Of a DNA stretch of 64,000 nt, positions 44,765-54,686 are shown piece by piece. This DNA comes from SOKP01 sp048887165 (GTDB lineage Archaea > Asgardarchaeota > Lokiarchaeia > Sigyniarchaeales > SOKP01). The stretch spans positions 1-64,000 of the forward strand of contig JBHLJZ010000008.1 in assembly GCA_048887165.1 (NCBI GenBank). The letters are read 5' to 3'. The notes under the pieces are model-generated. The model saw nothing but the letters and a program-made list of their open reading frames with translations. It did not search any database and had not been told where the DNA came from. The position numbers and the translations under genes were made by a program. Within the stretch, counting starts at the first letter, position 1. Each line of letters starts with the position of its first letter.

Positions 44765-46243
44765 ATGATTCTTCAAGGTCTTTTCAACATCTTAAGTTTA
44801 TATCTTAATGAAATTGATTTATTTTATAATACTATTGACCAATACTTCAGAGATAAAATCACAACCCAATTTAATAGTATAAGTATAAATGAAGAGAATT
44901 TAAGTAATAATCTAAATAAATTACTTGAGTTTTGTAGTAATGAGTTAATACTGATCGGATTTGATAAAGAAGAAATCAGTAACAAACTTTTAGATCCCTT
45001 TCTCGAATTGAGTAAGGAGGATAAATTAAGAATCACTTCCGTCATTGAATTATATAACAAAAAAGTAATTCCTTTAGTTTATGAGATTTTTTTAGAGAAA
45101 TTAGTAGATTATTTGGTTGATGTCAAAGTAGCACCTTTAATGTTAGAGTTAAAATCAAAAGGATTCCTGAATTTAGAATTTATTATTGAGTTAAGAACTT
45201 TTAAATCTTTACTTGATAATAATCCAGAAAAGAAAGAGAATCTCAAAAAATACGTTCAAATAAGGGAAAATATAATTAAAAAATTTTGTGAAAATAAGGA
45301 TAAAATAGAAAGTTTAGAAGATTTAAAAGATCCAAAGGATAAATTACAACTTTTATATTTAATACATCGAACTATTAAATTCTTAAATTTTGAGATAATT
45401 TTTGATTTTTCTCATATTAAAGATTACTTAGCTAATAACTTAGATGAGTGGTTATTTACTATCCCTCTAGTAACCCTGAAAAACCCTGATCTTTATTATT
45501 GTGGACTATATCTGGCTAAACATTTAAACGTAGAACTAGACAAGAAAAAAATTTTAAATTTTTTGTTAAATCTTTTTGAGGAGGGGACTGATGAATTTGA
45601 AGCGCCTCTTATCGAAGCAACAGATGGATTATACTACTATCTAAAATCTACAGAATTGGTTAAATTATGGTTAAAAGATGTTCAAGTGCATAGATTGATT
45701 GATACAGAATCAAAATTTTTTGAATCTTCCTATTTAAAAAATTTAGAAACGTCTCAATTGGTTGTGATATTAAAAATATTTAACCTTCTTAAAGTTAAAA
45801 AAGACGAGAATAAAATTAATGCCATAATTGATGAATTAGAATACAGAATAACTCCTGAAGGAATAAAACAGTATCGAGATGGATTCATCTCTTCAGAAGC
45901 TACGTATTACATATTATTTGCGAATTATATGAGAAATAGTTTGGATAAATTAAAAGATCATAATTTATTAGATGGAATTGTTTCTCGTATATATCGCAAT
46001 ATAGAAATTCTTGATTTTTCAGCAGATATGAACTATGATTTACTTTCCGAGATATTTTATTCATTTGAGAGTTTAAAGTTATTCAATTGTATAGAAACAA
46101 AACAAATGATTATTCATCTCGCTAAATACTTATTTCCTCCAGAAGTTGTAGATAAAATTACACAGGGAAAAGAGATAGTAGAATCAAAAGCTAGATTTCG
46201 ACACTTAAAAGTGAACAAGATTACGGGAGAAACAATATATTAA
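44765..46243 (+). CDS. Large all-helical hypothetical protein
   Basis: The 492-residue protein is helical throughout and has no membrane segment or signal peptide. The C-terminal half (about 230-470) repeats motifs of roughly 50 residues, for example LYYCGLYLAKHL, APLIEATDGLYYYL and GFISSEATYYILFANYM, which recall the alpha/alpha-toroid fold of prenyltransferase- or terpene-cyclase-like proteins. No zinc-site or DDxxD-type motif was found. The function is not assigned. It starts 302 bp from a divergent gene and precedes the FAD oxidase operon by about 220 bp. Confidence 0.55.
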   Translation: MILQGLFNILSLYLNEIDLFYNTIDQYFRDKITTQFNSISINEENLSNNLNKLLEFCSNELILIGFDKEEISNKLLDPFLELSKEDKLRITSVIELYNKKVIPLVYEIFLEKLVDYLVDVKVAPLMLELKSKGFLNLEFIIELRTFKSLLDNNPEKKENLKKYVQIRENIIKKFCENKDKIESLEDLKDPKDKLQLLYLIHRTIKFLNFEIIFDFSHIKDYLANNLDEWLFTIPLVTLKNPDLYYCGLYLAKHLNVELDKKKILNFLLNLFEEGTDEFEAPLIEATDGLYYYLKSTELVKLWLKDVQVHRLIDTESKFFESSYLKNLETSQLVVILKIFNLLKVKKDENKINAIIDELEYRITPEGIKQYRDGFISSEATYYILFANYMRNSLDKLKDHNLLDGIVSRIYRNIEILDFSADMNYDLLSEIFYSFESLKLFNCIETKQMIIHLAKYLFPPEVVDKITQGKEIVESKARFRHLKVNKITGETIY

Positions 46244-46465
46244 ATCTTTTTTTTAAATAATAAATTTTAATTTTGTTCACGTCATTTTACTTATTTATTC
46301 TTTAAAATATTCTATTTATTGCTTATAAAGATGCGATTTATCGTAATTAGTTAAGAATTCAAATCTAAATTTAAAGAATTTCATTTTTAATTTAAAAAGT
46401 AGTAATTTTAAATTGAATAATTTCATTTTACTTAGATAATATAGTAAATTAGGTAATTGATATTT

Positions 46466-47944
46466 ATGGATTTGAAAGATTTTGAATTAATATATAAGGA
46501 AAATCATATAAAGATTAAAGATAAAGATAAAATTAAATCTAAATTGCGGAATATATTAGGAGAGTCTAATTTTTCAGACAAATCGATTGATTTACTAGCT
46601 TATTCGAAAGATGGGACTATTATAGGGCATAATTGGACATTAGAGGGAAAGATTGCTGGACTACCCGATTATATTGTTTGGCCTGAAACTAAAGAGCAAA
46701 TATGCCAAATTCTGAAAATGGTAAATCAAGAGAAAATTCCTGTCATTCCATATGGAGAAGGATCAGGTGTTGTTGGTGGAGCAATTCCAGTTCGAGGCGG
46801 CATTATTATAGACATGAAAAAATTTAACAAAATACTTAACATTAATGAAAAAGATTTGACAGTAACTGTAGAAGCAGGAATTAATGGGATGAATTTAGAA
46901 CGAATATTAAATGCCAATGGTTATACCTTAGGACACACACCCCAATCATCATATTTTTCTTCAGTCGGAGGGTGGATAGCTCATAAAGCTGCTGGGCAAT
47001 TCTCAACCAAATATGGAAAAATCGAAGATATTGTCCTTGGAATGGAAATAATAATACCAAAAGGGGAAGTTATAAAATTTAAACCCATCGTAAGGAATGC
47101 TACTGGTCCTCAATTAAATAAACTATTTATAGGTAATGAAGGAACATTAGGTATTGTAACAAAAGCTACATTAAGAATCTGGCCTTATCCAGAAGATAGG
47201 GCTCTTATATCTTACGCCTTTTCCACCTTTGAAGATGCATTAGAAGCAGTAAGACTAATCCTACGAGAACAACTATATCCTGCTGTAATTAGAATTTATG
47301 ATAAAGATGAAACTAGACGGCATTTTCCCCATATTGAAAATGCTAATGAAAAGGTTATGGTTATTTTCGTATGTGAAGGCAATAAAGAATTAGTTCAGTT
47401 GGAAGAAAGTATCACTAGACGAGAATGTGTAAAAATTGGAGGGATAAATTGTGGAGAAGAACCAGTTGAGCATTGGTTTGAGACCCGATTTAATGTTACA
47501 GAAACAAGTTCAAGTCCACAATATAATATAACGGTTGATACCATTGAAATAGCAGTATCTTGGGAAAATGCTGCTAATATATACCATAATGTGTTAGACA
47601 AAGTAAAAGCTATAAAAGGAATCATCTTATTTACTGCTCATGTTTCACACTTTTATCCAAATGGTGTAGGAATGTACTTTTCATTTGGTGGAGTTGCAAT
47701 GGAAGAAACCTCTAATTTTGAATTCTATCAAAAAGTTTGGAATACAACAATAAAAGCAGTATTAGAATTAGGAGGTTCTATTGCCCACCACCATGGTATT
47801 GGCATCAATCGATCAAATTGGATGGACTACGAATGGGGAAAGGGTATGGAATTATTAAGAGATATTAAGAAAATCCTTGATCCTAACTACATTTTTAATC
47901 CAGGTAAGATATTTGAAAGCATTTGGAAAGGAGGGAAAAATTAA
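46466..47944 (+). CDS. FAD-linked oxidase (glycolate/lactate dehydrogenase or AGPS type)
   Basis: The protein has 492 residues from the ATG at 46466; a TTG at 46457 with a nearer AGGT would add three. The vanillyl-alcohol-oxidase fold is clear: FAD loop PYGEGSGVVGGAIPVRGG (about residues 98-115), HTPQSSYFSSVGGWIAHKAAGQ, KLFIGNEGTLGIVT, and near the C-terminus AHHHGIGINRSNWM, then DPNYIFNPGKIF. This covers glycolate and D-lactate dehydrogenases and alkyl-dihydroxyacetonephosphate synthase. Coupling to the CCG iron-sulfur protein gene immediately downstream suggests a 2-hydroxyacid dehydrogenase passing electrons to an iron-sulfur partner. The FGGY kinase gene in the same operon points to a sugar acid or polyol. 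Confidence 0.85.
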   Translation: MDLKDFELIYKENHIKIKDKDKIKSKLRNILGESNFSDKSIDLLAYSKDGTIIGHNWTLEGKIAGLPDYIVWPETKEQICQILKMVNQEKIPVIPYGEGSGVVGGAIPVRGGIIIDMKKFNKILNINEKDLTVTVEAGINGMNLERILNANGYTLGHTPQSSYFSSVGGWIAHKAAGQFSTKYGKIEDIVLGMEIIIPKGEVIKFKPIVRNATGPQLNKLFIGNEGTLGIVTKATLRIWPYPEDRALISYAFSTFEDALEAVRLILREQLYPAVIRIYDKDETRRHFPHIENANEKVMVIFVCEGNKELVQLEESITRRECVKIGGINCGEEPVEHWFETRFNVTETSSSPQYNITVDTIEIAVSWENAANIYHNVLDKVKAIKGIILFTAHVSHFYPNGVGMYFSFGGVAMEETSNFEFYQKVWNTTIKAVLELGGSIAHHHGIGINRSNWMDYEWGKGMELLRDIKKILDPNYIFNPGKIFESIWKGGKN

Positions 47945-49213
47945 TTGCAGGAATTTTTAGATAAATACAAATGGTTTTTGGAAGATTTAAATAAAGTAGA
48001 GAAGGATGTAAAAAGAAAGGTATTTAATGGCTTTCGCCTTGTAAAAAAAGATTTTTATCCAGAAGGAGAATATAAAGCTGACGTAAAGAATCTAATTAAT
48101 TGCGCACTCTGCCCTAATTTATGCCGTTTTGACTGCGGGACCCTTCAAGCGTCGAAAAAAGAATCAATGAGTCCTTCCTATAAATCAAAAATAGGATATT
48201 ATCTGACAATTGGAAAAATTGATCCTACAAAAGAGGAAAATAAAGAGTTTATTGATCTTATTTATAAGTGTTCTAATGAAGAAAATTGTAAAATATGGTG
48301 CCCTTTTGAATTTTCAGTCGTTTCATTGCTTGAAACAGTAAGAGATGATCTGAATGATAAAGGATTAATGCCAGATTATTGCAAGGAACAAATTAGAAAA
48401 TTAGAAAAATCGAATACTATAGAAGATTATAATATTTATGAAACTTATAAAGAGAATGGAATTGAAAACATTGAAACTGATGGCAATGATGAAGTTTATT
48501 ACTATATTGGATGCGAAATGATGAAGTTTCCGAATGTAGTAAAAGCTAATATTGAAATTTTGAAGAAAGCGGGAGTCAAGTTTTCAACCAACTTAGAACA
48601 GAAAGTTTGTTGTGGTGGACCTGCTTTCAATATAAGAGAGCTTAGTACAGGGAAAAAGTTCGCTGAAAAAAATAAAGAATTAATTAAAAAAACCGGTGCA
48701 GACCTAGTTGTTTCTGATTGTCCTGGTTGTGTCTTAACATTAACTAATAGATATGAAAAAGCAGGAATTAAGATAAATACTAAAATCATACATATCGTTG
48801 AATATATAAAAGAACTTATTGAAAATGGAAAAATTAAGCCAGAAAAAAAAGTTCCCGAAGATTTTCAATCAATAACTATCCACGACCCTTGTTTAGTTGC
48901 TAGAAATTTAAATGATACAACATCAATTAGAAAAATTCTCAATAAAATACCGGGATTGGTAATCAATGAACCTATTTATAACAAAGAAAATGTCCATTGT
49001 TGTGGCTGGAGCGGAACGGCTCACTGGGCAGACAAAAATCTAGCCATTAAGGAAGCAAAAAGCAGAGTCTCGGAATTAAAAGAAACTAATGCATCCGTTT
49101 TTGTTTCAGCATGCCCTCTTTGTGAATTAGGATTAGGATATGGATTAGATGAAAATGAAAAAGACTATTATAAAATACTAGATATATCTGAATTATTAAT
49201 TAAAAGTCTTTAG
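47945..49213 (+). CDS. CCG-domain iron-sulfur protein (GlpC/HdrD-like)
   Basis: The 422-residue protein starts at TTG 47945 directly after the oxidase stop. The N-terminal half has two cysteine clusters, CALCPNLCRFDC and CSNEENCKIWCPF, which should each hold an iron-sulfur cluster though the spacing is unusual for a ferredoxin. The C-terminal half has two CCG domains with KVCCGGPAFN, SDCPGC, VHCCGWSG and SACPLC, as in HdrB, GlpC and LldE/GlcF. It probably accepts electrons from the FAD oxidase. The third gene of the unit, the FGGY kinase, follows after about 10 bp. It is a probable oxygen-sensitive electron carrier. Confidence 0.88.
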   Translation: MQEFLDKYKWFLEDLNKVEKDVKRKVFNGFRLVKKDFYPEGEYKADVKNLINCALCPNLCRFDCGTLQASKKESMSPSYKSKIGYYLTIGKIDPTKEENKEFIDLIYKCSNEENCKIWCPFEFSVVSLLETVRDDLNDKGLMPDYCKEQIRKLEKSNTIEDYNIYETYKENGIENIETDGNDEVYYYIGCEMMKFPNVVKANIEILKKAGVKFSTNLEQKVCCGGPAFNIRELSTGKKFAEKNKELIKKTGADLVVSDCPGCVLTLTNRYEKAGIKINTKIIHIVEYIKELIENGKIKPEKKVPEDFQSITIHDPCLVARNLNDTTSIRKILNKIPGLVINEPIYNKENVHCCGWSGTAHWADKNLAIKEAKSRVSELKETNASVFVSACPLCELGLGYGLDENEKDYYKILDISELLIKSL

Positions 49214-49224
49214 ATAGTGATTTG

Positions 49225-50688
49225 ATGAGTGATCTGATATGCATATTTGATGTTGGAACAACTGGAGCAAGAACTGTAATCTTTGATATTAATGGGAGAG
49301 AAATAGTAAAAGCTTATGAGGAGTATCAAATACCTAGACAACCAGTGGGGATTTCAGAGCAAGATCCTCAGATTTGGTGGGCAGCGATAAGAAATACCTG
49401 CAATAAAGTAGTAAAAAGTGGAAAATTCAAGCCAGAAGAGATAATTGGAATCTCAGCAGCATTTGCTAGAGGTACTGTTACATTATTGGACAATAACAAT
49501 GAAATTCTGCATCCTGCACTCACTTGGATGGATGAACGTGAATTAACTGATGCTAGGGGATTCAAAGAGGAATTAATTTGGAGAAATTCAATTCCTAAAT
49601 TGCTATGGTTAAAAGCTAATAAACCTGAATTGTTTAATAAAGCTTCTAAAATTGTATGGCCAGATTCTTTTTTATATTTGAAATTATGTGATAAATTTGT
49701 TAGCGATCCCACTAATGGGATTAATGGTATTCTCCATCTTCAAACTTTGCGATGGGATGAAAGTCTTGCTGAAGCTTATGAATTACCTTTATCTCTATGG
49801 CCTGAGTTGCATATGCCTGGTGAAATTATTGGTGAGTTATCGTCTACTGCTGCGTCAATGCTTGGGTTAAAACCAAATACACCAATAATTTTGGGTGGTG
49901 GTGATCAACAATGTGCGGCACTAGGAATGGGCGTAATTGAAAAAGGGCAATCTAAAGTAACTACTGGAACTGGTACAATGGTTGATTATGTAATAGACGA
50001 ACCTAAACGTGTACATGGAGATGTCCCTATTTTTACTTTTCCGCACTTAATCAAAGGAAAATGGTTGCTAGAGGGAGTTATGCCTGGTACAGGAACGATG
50101 TTTCAAACCTATGCGATAAACTTCTCTCAATTGTTAATAAAAGAATGTGAAGAAAAAAATCTAAATGTATATGATATGCTAGCGAAAGAGGCAGAAATAG
50201 CTCCTCCTGGTAGTAATGGGTTATTATTTATTCCTCTTTATATATTTCGTAAAGGAACTATTCATGGATTAGGATGGCATCATAATAGAGCTCATTTTTC
50301 TCGGGCAATTATGGAAAGTGCAGCCTTATCTGCACAAATGTACTTAAATCTGATTGAGGGATTTGGAGGAATTAGAAGTGAAGTCCTTAAATCAGATGGT
50401 GGAGCAATGAATAGTAGCTTCTGGGCACAAATATTCGCAGATGTAACTAATAAAAAAATACTCATCCCAGAAAATAAAGATGGAGCAGCAGTAGGAGCAT
50501 CTATTTTAGGATTTTATGGATGTGGAAAATTCAGCACTATTTCAGATGCCATTAATAAAATAGTTAGATTTAGTGATGAAAAAGTACCAAATAAAGAGAA
50601 TGTAAAAATATATAAGAAACTTAGTCGAATCTTTTTTTCTACAGTTCTAGAAACTAATGAAAAAAAGCGAGTAACCAAGGATTTATAA
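49225..50688 (+). CDS. FGGY-family carbohydrate kinase
   Basis: The protein has 487 residues from the ATG at 49225; a TTG one codon upstream is less likely. It has the ASKHA fold of FGGY kinases: FDVGTTGARTVIFD at the start, LTWMDERE, LGGGDQQCAALGMG, TGTGTMVDYV and the C-terminal KSDGGAMNSSFWAQIFADVT, then DGAAVGASILGF. Family members phosphorylate xylulose, gluconate, glycerol or ribulose. WMDER fits xylulokinase/gluconokinase-like enzymes better than glycerol kinase. It follows the FAD oxidase and CCG protein on the same strand; together they could oxidise and phosphorylate a sugar acid or polyol. 50689-50988 downstream holds no gene. Confidence 0.85.
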   Translation: MSDLICIFDVGTTGARTVIFDINGREIVKAYEEYQIPRQPVGISEQDPQIWWAAIRNTCNKVVKSGKFKPEEIIGISAAFARGTVTLLDNNNEILHPALTWMDERELTDARGFKEELIWRNSIPKLLWLKANKPELFNKASKIVWPDSFLYLKLCDKFVSDPTNGINGILHLQTLRWDESLAEAYELPLSLWPELHMPGEIIGELSSTAASMLGLKPNTPIILGGGDQQCAALGMGVIEKGQSKVTTGTGTMVDYVIDEPKRVHGDVPIFTFPHLIKGKWLLEGVMPGTGTMFQTYAINFSQLLIKECEEKNLNVYDMLAKEAEIAPPGSNGLLFIPLYIFRKGTIHGLGWHHNRAHFSRAIMESAALSAQMYLNLIEGFGGIRSEVLKSDGGAMNSSFWAQIFADVTNKKILIPENKDGAAVGASILGFYGCGKFSTISDAINKIVRFSDEKVPNKENVKIYKKLSRIFFSTVLETNEKKRVTKDL

Positions 50689-50988
50689 TAATCATTTAGT
50701 AAATTTTCATTTAAATTTTAATTTATTTTTATTTTTACAATTTTAATCGAGTTATAAAGGATTTTTAGCATTGATAATAATATTCCCTTTACAAAAAGGT
50801 TAAATATGTTTAAATTGAATAAATGAAAATGAAAAAAATTCAATGATTTCTACTTTTCCGATTATTAAAAGTGGAAAAATTATGGTAGATATTCAATATT
50901 TTTAAAGATTTTTTATTTTAGAAAAGTATTTTTTGTATACTTTATTTCAAAAATTATTAGTAATTTCAAATTATATAAGAATTTGTAC

Positions 50989-51825
50989 ATGCCTTTTTTC
51001 AAAAATAAAGAGGGATATAATCTCTATTACGAGGATATCAACGGCGAAAATAAAGAGCAAACAGAAGGTACTATTATTTTGTTACATGGTTTCGCATCTT
51101 CAGCCTCGTTTTTTAAAGGGCAAATTCAAGTATTAAAAGAATCTTATCGAATAATTGCTTTTGATGCATTAGGACATGGAAGAAGTGAACATCCAAAACA
51201 ATTAAATCTTTCAAAAAATCTAAGATATGATATAATAAGAGATCTTGAGGATCTTCTTAATTTCTTGAATGTAAATGAAAAATTTGGAATAATAGGTCAT
51301 TCTTTAGTAGGTGGAATGATTGCCCAATTAATTTGTATGAAAGATCCAGAAAAAATTAAGTTTTTAATACTCTTAAATTCTGGCTATATAATGATTGATA
51401 ACGTAATTAGAAACATCTTTTATAATTTGCTTCCCTACTTTATTCGCATGAACTTTTTAGAGGTTGTTGCTAATTCTGTTGAGAATATTTTGGATAAAAT
51501 TATTCCATATATATTAAATTCTTTAGCGGATTCAATTAATGGAATGAAATTAACTAAAGATGAATTATATATGCTAATTGAGGATCAAATTTTTGGAATG
51601 ATAAACGAAATAAATGAATATGATCCTTCTGGTATTCAATGTCCAACCTTAATTATCGGGGGAAGATTAGATAATTTCGCTCCTGAACAAATGTCTGAAG
51701 AATTACATAAAATGATTCCAAATTCTAAGCTGGAAATAATCGATATGGCGGGACATTTCGCACCAGCTCAACGAAAGAATGTAATTAATCAGTTAATATG
51801 TGATTTTATTAGAAGCCTTAAGTGA
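50989..51825 (+). CDS. Alpha/beta-fold hydrolase
   Basis: The protein has 278 residues from the ATG at 50989 (a TTG at 50983 would add two). The triad is visible: nucleophile Ser in IIGHSLVGG, acid Asp in IIGGRLDNFAP, His in DMAGHFAP. The opening block IILLHGFASSASFFKGQ supplies the oxyanion hole. A helical lid region covers about residues 120-205. The substrate is unknown; many such proteins are esterases or lyase-like. It precedes the MazG-type gene by 45 bp on the same strand. Confidence 0.8.
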   Translation: MPFFKNKEGYNLYYEDINGENKEQTEGTIILLHGFASSASFFKGQIQVLKESYRIIAFDALGHGRSEHPKQLNLSKNLRYDIIRDLEDLLNFLNVNEKFGIIGHSLVGGMIAQLICMKDPEKIKFLILLNSGYIMIDNVIRNIFYNLLPYFIRMNFLEVVANSVENILDKIIPYILNSLADSINGMKLTKDELYMLIEDQIFGMINEINEYDPSGIQCPTLIIGGRLDNFAPEQMSEELHKMIPNSKLEIIDMAGHFAPAQRKNVINQLICDFIRSLK

Positions 51826-51870
51826 ATATTATATTAAGAATTTTCTAATCATATATAATGTTGTTTAATT

Positions 51871-52242
51871 ATGGTTTCTAATCGGATTGATGATAATAAT
51901 ACTACTATTTCTTACTTTAAAAAAGATGTAGATAAATTTGTTGAAGAACGAAGCTGGAAAAAATATCATACACCTAAGAATTTAATTCAAGCTCTAGGTA
52001 TTGAGGTAGCGGAATTGTCTGAAATTTTTCTTTTTAGAGATTATGATATAGAGAAAATTCACGAAGATAATAAACTTATGGAAAATATATCAGATGAGAT
52101 TGCAGATATATTTATTTATTTGTTAAGTTTAGTTAATTGCTTAAATATTGATTTAACTAAGATATTTATAAGAAAAATGGAAAAAAATAGAAAAAAATAC
52201 TCTCACAGAGAATTTAACAATGGATCCTTCTATAAGAAATAA
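51871..52242 (+). CDS. MazG-type nucleotide pyrophosphohydrolase (dCTPase-like)
   Basis: The 123-residue protein has the all-alpha NTP pyrophosphohydrolase signature: FVEERSWKKYHTPKNLIQALGIEVAELSEIF and ISDEIADIFIYLL, giving the ExxE...DExxD magnesium site. This RS21-C6/DCTPP1-like form cleaves non-canonical or surplus dNTPs to monophosphates. It starts the purine gene group on the plus strand, 92 bp before purC. It may clean the nucleotide pool; the exact substrate is not predictable. Confidence 0.85.
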   Translation: MVSNRIDDNNTTISYFKKDVDKFVEERSWKKYHTPKNLIQALGIEVAELSEIFLFRDYDIEKIHEDNKLMENISDEIADIFIYLLSLVNCLNIDLTKIFIRKMEKNRKKYSHREFNNGSFYKK

Positions 52243-52334
52243 CTAGTCGAATAGTATTTCATATTCTACAGTTAATAATTGCTATATAAAATATATTAAT
52301 AGCTTTTTTATGAGAAATTTCCTTTATAATTATC

Positions 52335-53312
52335 ATGGTAGCAGACAACATTGATGATATATTAAAACAGCAATTAGATAAGACCCTACACGAGACTAAC
52401 TTTTCTTCACTCGGGGAATTGTATAAAGGAAAGGTCCGTGATAACTATATAAAAGAAAATATCAGAATTATTATAGCTACTGATCGCTTATCTGCTTTTG
52501 ATAGGGTCATTACTACTATACCATTTAAGGGACAAATGTTAAATCAAGTCTCTGCTTTTTGGTTTGAAAAAACTAAAAATCTTGTTAAAAATCACATAAT
52601 TGATATTCCCGATCCTAATGTTGCTGTTGTGCATCAATGTGAGATGATTCCAATCGAAATTATAGTTAGAGCGTATATTACTGGTACAGCGTGGAGAAAT
52701 TACTTAAAAGGAGAAACAACTTCAGGAATAAACCTTCCTAAGGGACTCAGAAAAAATGAAAAATTAGATAATATATTAATTACCCCTTCTACTAAAGCAG
52801 AATCAGGTCATGATATTTATATTTCAAAAAAGAAGATACTAAATGAGGAAATGGTTACTAAAGAGATTTATGAACAGATGGAAGATGCTGCTATAAAGCT
52901 TTATAAATTTGGTCAAGAGTATTGTACAAAAAATGGACTAATATTGGTTGATACTAAGTACGAATTTGGGATAAAGAATGGGGAGTTAATGGTAATTGAT
53001 GAAATTCATACCCAAGACTCATCAAGATTTTGGATACTTGAAACTTATGAAAAACAGTTTGAAATGGGAGAAGAACCTGAAATTTTAGATAAAGAAATAT
53101 TTAGAGGTTGGTTAATGGAAACTTATCCCGATGTTTTTCCAAATATAAAACCTGATCAGGATATTCCGCCAATATCATCTGATATTAAATTAGAATTAGC
53201 TAAAAGATATATGAGAAGCTATGAAAAAATAACAGGATTGGAATTTAAAGCAGAAGTTTCAGACGTTAAAAATCGTATATATGAAAATTTAAAGAAAAAT
53301 AACTATATTTGA
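52335..53312 (+). CDS. purC: Phosphoribosylaminoimidazole-succinocarboxamide synthase (PurC)
   Basis: The 325-residue enzyme joins aspartate to CAIR in de novo purine synthesis. Motifs seen are LYKGKVRDNY, IIATDRLSAFDRVI, VVRAYITGTAWRNY-like VRAYITGTAWRNYLKG, ISKKKIL, LILVDTKYEFG and DEIHTQDSSRFW. The protein is longer than the roughly 240-residue bacterial form and resembles the 300-residue type found in many archaea and eukaryotes. It is the first purine enzyme gene of the group, 50 bp before the small membrane protein. Confidence 0.96.
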   Translation: MVADNIDDILKQQLDKTLHETNFSSLGELYKGKVRDNYIKENIRIIIATDRLSAFDRVITTIPFKGQMLNQVSAFWFEKTKNLVKNHIIDIPDPNVAVVHQCEMIPIEIIVRAYITGTAWRNYLKGETTSGINLPKGLRKNEKLDNILITPSTKAESGHDIYISKKKILNEEMVTKEIYEQMEDAAIKLYKFGQEYCTKNGLILVDTKYEFGIKNGELMVIDEIHTQDSSRFWILETYEKQFEMGEEPEILDKEIFRGWLMETYPDVFPNIKPDQDIPPISSDIKLELAKRYMRSYEKITGLEFKAEVSDVKNRIYENLKKNNYI

Positions 53313-53362
53313 TGTCCGTTGAGAAAAGATTTAAATAACAATCAATAGTAATTATTTTTATA

Positions 53363-53566
53363 ATGTTTAATTTAATTTTATTAGTTGGTTCCTTTGGATT
53401 GTTTTTAACAAGCGCTATCTTATTATTAATTGATTTAGAGTCAAAAAAAAGAAGTAAAAATAGAGATAAAACTAGAAATTTGCCAAAGTTGGGAAGTTAT
53501 AGTTTCTTATTAAATCTCATAGCTTTATTACTTTTAGTATTTGTTAGCTTCAGCTATGATTTATAA
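53363..53566 (+). CDS. Small two-helix membrane protein within the purine gene group
   Basis: The 67-residue protein has two hydrophobic segments (about 2-23 and 46-65) joined by a Lys/Arg-rich loop SKKRSKNRDKTRN, so the loop should face the cytoplasm. No family is recognised. It lies between purC and purS on the same strand, 50 bp after purC and 133 bp before purS. It may be a genuine small membrane protein; a link to purine synthesis is by position only. Confidence 0.45.
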   Translation: MFNLILLVGSFGLFLTSAILLLIDLESKKRSKNRDKTRNLPKLGSYSFLLNLIALLLLVFVSFSYDL

Positions 53567-53699
53567 ATTAAATTTATCATAACCAAATTGAAAATTAATT
53601 ATTTAAAAATAAATTGAATTTTGTCTTATTTTGTCGATGGAAATTATTTATTAATTAATAAGAACTATTAATATTATTATGAACTTTTTCTTTAAGTAA

Positions 53700-53972
53700 A
53701 TGGAGCAGATAGAATTTATAGTAGAAGTTGTATTAGAAAATAAAAAAGCTGCTCGGGATCCGGTAGGGGAAACTATTCAAAGAGATCTTATCGCGAAAAA
53801 AGGATATGATGCGGTTCTAAATGTTCGAAGTGGACAATACTTAAGATTTTATGTGAAAGCGGACAATGAAAAAAAAGCAGGAGATATTATTGAAGATTTA
53901 CTTAACAAGTTAAGGATTTATAATCCAGTTACTCAAAATTTTAAAATATTAAAAATATCAAAAGAGAATTAA
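53700..53972 (+). CDS. purS: Phosphoribosylformylglycinamidine synthase subunit PurS
   Basis: The 90-residue protein is the small bridging subunit that links PurQ and PurL in the FGAM synthase complex. It has the typical VEVVLENKKAARDPVGETIQ start and VLNVRSGQYLRF middle, and a normal length. Its stop is 3 bp before the purQ start, so the genes form an operon with purQ and purL. Confidence 0.95.
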   Translation: MEQIEFIVEVVLENKKAARDPVGETIQRDLIAKKGYDAVLNVRSGQYLRFYVKADNEKKAGDIIEDLLNKLRIYNPVTQNFKILKISKEN

Positions 53973-53975
53973 TAA

Positions 53976-54686
53976 ATGAAGATTAAAATTGCAGTTATCC
54001 AATTCCCAGCAGCTAATTGCGATTTAGACGCATTACATGTACTAAATAATGTTTTAAATGTTGAAACTAGCTTGGTTTGGCATAATCATTTTAATGAAGC
54101 TAATTTTGATGGCGTAATCCTCCCAGGTGGATTCTCGTTTGGTGATTACTTACGAGCAGGTATTATAGCAGCTCATAGCCCCGCAATAGATCAAGCAAGA
54201 ATTATGTTAAAGGATGGACGACCAATTATTGGTATTTGTAATGGTTTTCAAATTTTAACGGAAGCACAATTCCTTCCAGGCGCATTGCTTCAAAATGAGT
54301 CACTTAAATTTGTTTGTAAATGGGTAAATATCAAAGTTGAAAATAATCAAACAGCTTTTACCAATAAAATGAATTTAGGTGATGTTCTTGATATTCCGAT
54401 AGCACACGGCGAAGGAAGATATTTTACTGATAATCTTAAAGAGTTAGAAGAGAATGATCAAATTGTATTTAGGTATTCTTCAAGAAATGGTGAGTTTTCA
54501 GATGAAGCTAATCCCAATGGATCAATGGATAATATCGCTGGAGTATGTAACTTAGAACAGAATTGTCTAGGTCTAATGCCCCATCCTGAGAGAACTTCTG
54601 AACCAATTTTAAGTCCTTATAGAACCTCTCATGGAAAATTATTTTTTGAGTCGATGATCGAATTTATTAAACAGAGGTTATTCTAA
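53976..54686 (+). CDS. purQ: Phosphoribosylformylglycinamidine synthase glutaminase PurQ
   Basis: The 236-residue class I glutamine amidotransferase supplies ammonia to PurL. The catalytic Cys is in IGICNGFQIL, and the His-Glu pair in LMPHPERTSE; GVILPGGFSFGDYLRAG is the oxyanion region. The stop TAA overlaps the purL ATG by one base (TAATG), indicating translational coupling. Confidence 0.96.
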   Translation: MKIKIAVIQFPAANCDLDALHVLNNVLNVETSLVWHNHFNEANFDGVILPGGFSFGDYLRAGIIAAHSPAIDQARIMLKDGRPIIGICNGFQILTEAQFLPGALLQNESLKFVCKWVNIKVENNQTAFTNKMNLGDVLDIPIAHGEGRYFTDNLKELEENDQIVFRYSSRNGEFSDEANPNGSMDNIAGVCNLEQNCLGLMPHPERTSEPILSPYRTSHGKLFFESMIEFIKQRLF

